In this document: in pieces, positions 5,783 to 6,028 of the stretch | Position numbering within the stretch: the first letter of the stretch is position 1 | Layout of the letters: the number at the start of each line of letters is the position of its first letter | NCBI GenBank assembly: GCA_964422855.1 | Contig: CAYRCS010000041.1 | Span: 1-6,028, forward strand | DNA: 6,028 bases | Direction: 5' to 3' | Source of the DNA: CAZEYI01 sp964422855 | GTDB lineage: Bacteria > Patescibacteriota > Gracilibacteria > Absconditabacterales > Absconditicoccaceae | Program-made: the position numbers and the translations under genes | Notes under the pieces: model-generated | What the model was told of the DNA's origin: nothing | Seen by the model: only the letters and a program-made list of their open reading frames with translations | Databases searched by the model: none

Positions 5783-6028
5783 GTGCCTCCTTACTTTGAT
5801 TTTTAAAGAGCATAGCTTGGAGTACAATAAATCCTATGAGCAATAACAACCCTATGATTGTGTTCCAGTTTCATAGCAATATAAGTCAGACATTGATGAG
5901 ACAAAATATCCCAAATAGAAGAGATAGTTTGTAGCTATCTTTGACGAGACGTTCGTTGTTTTGTATTTGTGGGCGTAGCAAGCGTTGCATGCCTATAAAG
6001 AAGTAGAAGCTTATTCCTCGTGTAAAGA
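5772..6028 (-). CDS. Small membrane protein, 5' end outside the window (UGA=Gly)
   Basis: The frame is open from the right edge to a TAA at 5774-5772, giving 84 visible codons. I do not recognise the family. The visible part starts TRGISFYFFIGMQRLLRPQ, then a polar stretch with NNERLVKDSYK, then two hydrophobic helices (LSLLFGIFCLINVGLILL and TIIGLLLLIGFIVLQAML) and a polar tail ending KEAHGE. The short polar turn GNWN between the helices suggests a helical hairpin. UGA at 5888-5886 and 5873-5871 encodes glycines in that hairpin (INVGL and LLGNW). An internal ATG at the GMQRLL position could be the true start, but the frame stays open to the edge, so the gene probably extends further. The last 11 bases overlap the DUF59 gene, implying one transcript. 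Any functional link to Fe-S assembly is unproven. Confidence 0.6.
5786..5792 (-). promoter_or_regulatory. Strong Shine-Dalgarno site of the DUF59 gene
   Basis: AAGGAGG on the minus strand lies 3 bases before the ATG at 5782, within the coding end of the upstream gene. It is the only full Shine-Dalgarno sequence in front of any gene in the window, and it supports the chosen start and coupled re-initiation. Confidence 0.65.

Noticed and set aside
1211..6028. UGA as tryptophan (mycoplasma-type code)
   Set aside because: UGA falls on invariant glycines of the phosphoesterase and DUF59 motifs, and TGG codons are used normally for Trp.

Overview
The window comes from a bacterium that reads UGA as glycine (genetic code 25), which points to the Candidate Phyla Radiation lineages Gracilibacteria (BD1-5) or Absconditabacteria (SR1). 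Under the standard code most genes here look broken. Reading UGA as Gly joins the pieces into intact proteins, and several UGA codons fall on family-invariant glycines: the GD of a metallophosphatase motif, and the LGLxYD motif of a DUF59 protein. I count 22 in-frame UGA codons by hand. Every complete gene ends in UAA or UAG, and UGG is still used for Trp.

Layout. (1) Bases 1-192 hold a probable divergent gene start on the minus strand, with a good sigma70-like promoter, and then a short leader. (2) Bases 193-2428 hold a plus-strand run: tsaB (tRNA t6A partner protein), ruvX/yqgF (Holliday-junction resolvase-like) and a five-UGA metallophosphoesterase resembling SbcD/Mre11. (3) Bases 2437-4089 hold a minus-strand operon, read from right to left: two secreted two-helix proteins of the type IV secretion pilin kind, overlapping at TAATG, and then a TraC/VirB4-N-terminus-like protein. 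The VirB4-type ATPase that usually follows in related genomes is absent; the operon instead runs into the convergent phosphoesterase gene with an 8-base gap. (4) Bases 4227-5420 hold a plus-strand polytopic membrane protein with a soluble C-terminal tail that weakly resembles an S-layer-homology (SLH) repeat. (5) A perfect 14-bp hairpin at 5434-5465 serves as a two-way terminator. (6) Bases 5468-6028 hold a minus-strand pair: a DUF59/MIP18 (SufT-like) iron-sulfur protein and, overlapping it by 11 bases, the 3' part of a small membrane protein cut by the window edge.

The genes form three functional themes: translation and DNA maintenance (tsaB, ruvX, phosphoesterase), a cell-surface pilus or secretion apparatus (pilins and TraC-like protein, with the divergent membrane/SLH-like protein possibly in the same envelope context), and Fe-S cluster assembly. 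Shine-Dalgarno sequences are nearly absent; the DUF59 gene has the only strong one. The tsaB-ruvX pair uses no UGA at all, unlike the remaining genes. There are no RNA genes, CRISPR arrays or insertion sequences that I can see, and no gene-free stretch longer than about 140 bases.
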